Origin: Spirochaetaceae bacterium
Lineage (GTDB): Bacteria > Spirochaetota > Spirochaetia > PWKH01
Length of the DNA stretch: 5,210 nt
Reading direction: 5' to 3'
Assembly: GCA_003557605.1 (NCBI GenBank)
Contig: PWNW01000334.1
Span: 1-5,210, forward strand
The notes beneath the pieces are model-generated. The model saw only the letters and a list, made by a program, of their open reading frames with translations, searched no databases and was not told where the DNA came from. How positions within the stretch are numbered: the stretch's first letter is position 1; each line of letters starts with the position of its first letter. Both the position numbers and the translations under genes were made by a program. Positions 4,673 through 5,210 of the stretch are shown in pieces.

Positions 4673-5210
4673 ATGGAAGAGAAAAGTTTCAACATGCCCC
4701 TGCTGGGGGATGCATTTCCCGAGATGACCGTAGACACAACCCACGGATCAATGAACCTCCCCGGAGATCTCAAGGGCTCCTGGTTCGTGCTGTTCAGCCA
4801 TCCTGCTGACTTCACCCCGGTGTGCACCACCGAATTTGTGGGTTTTCAGAAACGGATTGAAGAATTTGACAAGCTGGGAGTGAAGCTCCTGGGCATGTCC
4901 GTCGACCAGATCTTCAGCCATATCAAATGGGTTGAATGGATCCAGGAGAACCTGGAAGTGGAAATTACCTTTCCCATCGTAGCAGCCAACGACTCAATAG
5001 CCATGAAGCTCGGCATGCTGCACCCTGGAAAGGGCACCAACACCGTTCGTGCGGTATTTGTGGTTGACCCCGAAGGCAAGGTGCGTCTGGTGCTGTACTA
5101 TCCCCAGGAGATCGGCCGGAACATGGACGAAATCGTCCGTGCAGTGAAGGCAATGATCGTCTCCGACACCAACGGAGTCGCGGTTCCAGCAAACTGGCCG
5201 GAAAATGATC
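4673..5210 (+). CDS. Peroxiredoxin, Prx6 (1-Cys-like) family, 3' truncated
   Basis: The frame runs from the ATG at 4673 to the window end without a stop (179 codons). Peroxiredoxins of this type reduce hydrogen peroxide, organic hydroperoxides and peroxynitrite in the cytosol. The thioredoxin-fold active site HPADFTPVCTTEF carries the PxxxTxxC signature with Pro44, Thr48 and the peroxidatic Cys51. The catalytic Arg is Arg126 in NTVRAVFVVDPEGKVR. The YYPQEIGRNMDEIVRAVKAM block and the PANWP segment (172-176) are hallmarks of Prx6/archaeal-type enzymes rather than typical AhpC. Relatives run to about 215-250 residues, so 40-70 are missing. That missing tail is where many archaeal and anaerobe versions have one or two extra cysteines, so 1-Cys versus 2-Cys recycling cannot be judged. 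It is divergent from the GAF-type sigma-54 activator and preceded by a sigma-54 promoter and a palindromic operator array, so signal-induced expression is likely. Confidence 0.95.
   Translation, partial: MEEKSFNMPLLGDAFPEMTVDTTHGSMNLPGDLKGSWFVLFSHPADFTPVCTTEFVGFQKRIEEFDKLGVKLLGMSVDQIFSHIKWVEWIQENLEVEITFPIVAANDSIAMKLGMLHPGKGTNTVRAVFVVDPEGKVRLVLYYPQEIGRNMDEIVRAVKAMIVSDTNGVAVPANWPEND

Noticed and set aside
4378..4809. 143-codon + strand frame spanning the regulatory region and the start of the peroxiredoxin
   Set aside because: It overlaps the peroxiredoxin in another frame and crosses the palindromes and the sigma-54 promoter. The Prx6 frame has its own Shine-Dalgarno and active-site motif.

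Overview
The window is bacterial chromosome with dense, ordinary-looking coding sequence. It reads as an anaerobic or fermentative bacterium of moderate-to-high GC content. A free-living spirochaete or a Firmicute-like anaerobe would both fit an AraM-type glycerol-1-phosphate dehydrogenase, an NADP-type GdhA and an archaeal/anaerobe-type Prx6. The lineage is an inference and cannot be fixed from sequence alone. There are no RNA genes, CRISPR arrays or mobile elements.

Layout: (1) bases 1-717, + strand, are the C-terminal part of an AraM/EgsA-type sn-glycerol-1-phosphate dehydrogenase, cut by the window start. (2) 718-1443, - strand, is araD (L-ribulose-5-phosphate 4-epimerase), whose stop codon abuts the stop of gene 1. 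(3) 1444-1635 is a divergent intergenic region with a good sigma-70-type promoter for the next gene. (4) 1636-2997, + strand, is gdhA (NADP-type glutamate dehydrogenase). (5) 3000-4478, - strand, is a GAF-AAA+-Fis sigma-54 activator of NorR/FhlA type, ending 2 bp from gdhA. (6) 4479-4672 is a regulatory region. (7) 4673 to the window end, + strand, is a Prx6-type peroxiredoxin cut by the window end.

The first three genes are metabolic (polyol phosphate, pentose and ammonia/glutamate). The most interesting part is the right end. A sigma-54 enhancer-binding protein is transcribed away from a peroxiredoxin. The peroxiredoxin is preceded by a near-consensus sigma-54 promoter (-24 GG and -12 GC, N10 apart) at 4618-4635. 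Between the two genes, at 4495-4550, lies a compact array of nested palindromes built from ACCGA/TCGGT and ATTTCG/CGAAAT units. The array sits at an enhancer-like distance from the sigma-54 promoter. It also overlaps a sigma-70-like promoter (TTGCGA-17-TATTAT) that points into the regulator gene. This is the architecture expected of a self-limiting sensor circuit: the activator represses itself and, on a signal, switches on a peroxide/peroxynitrite-reducing enzyme through sigma-54. The GAF domain keeps the NorR-like H-x-C and downstream Asp at the same spacing as the E. coli NO sensor. It seems to lack the NorR Arg75 equivalent, so the signal is open.
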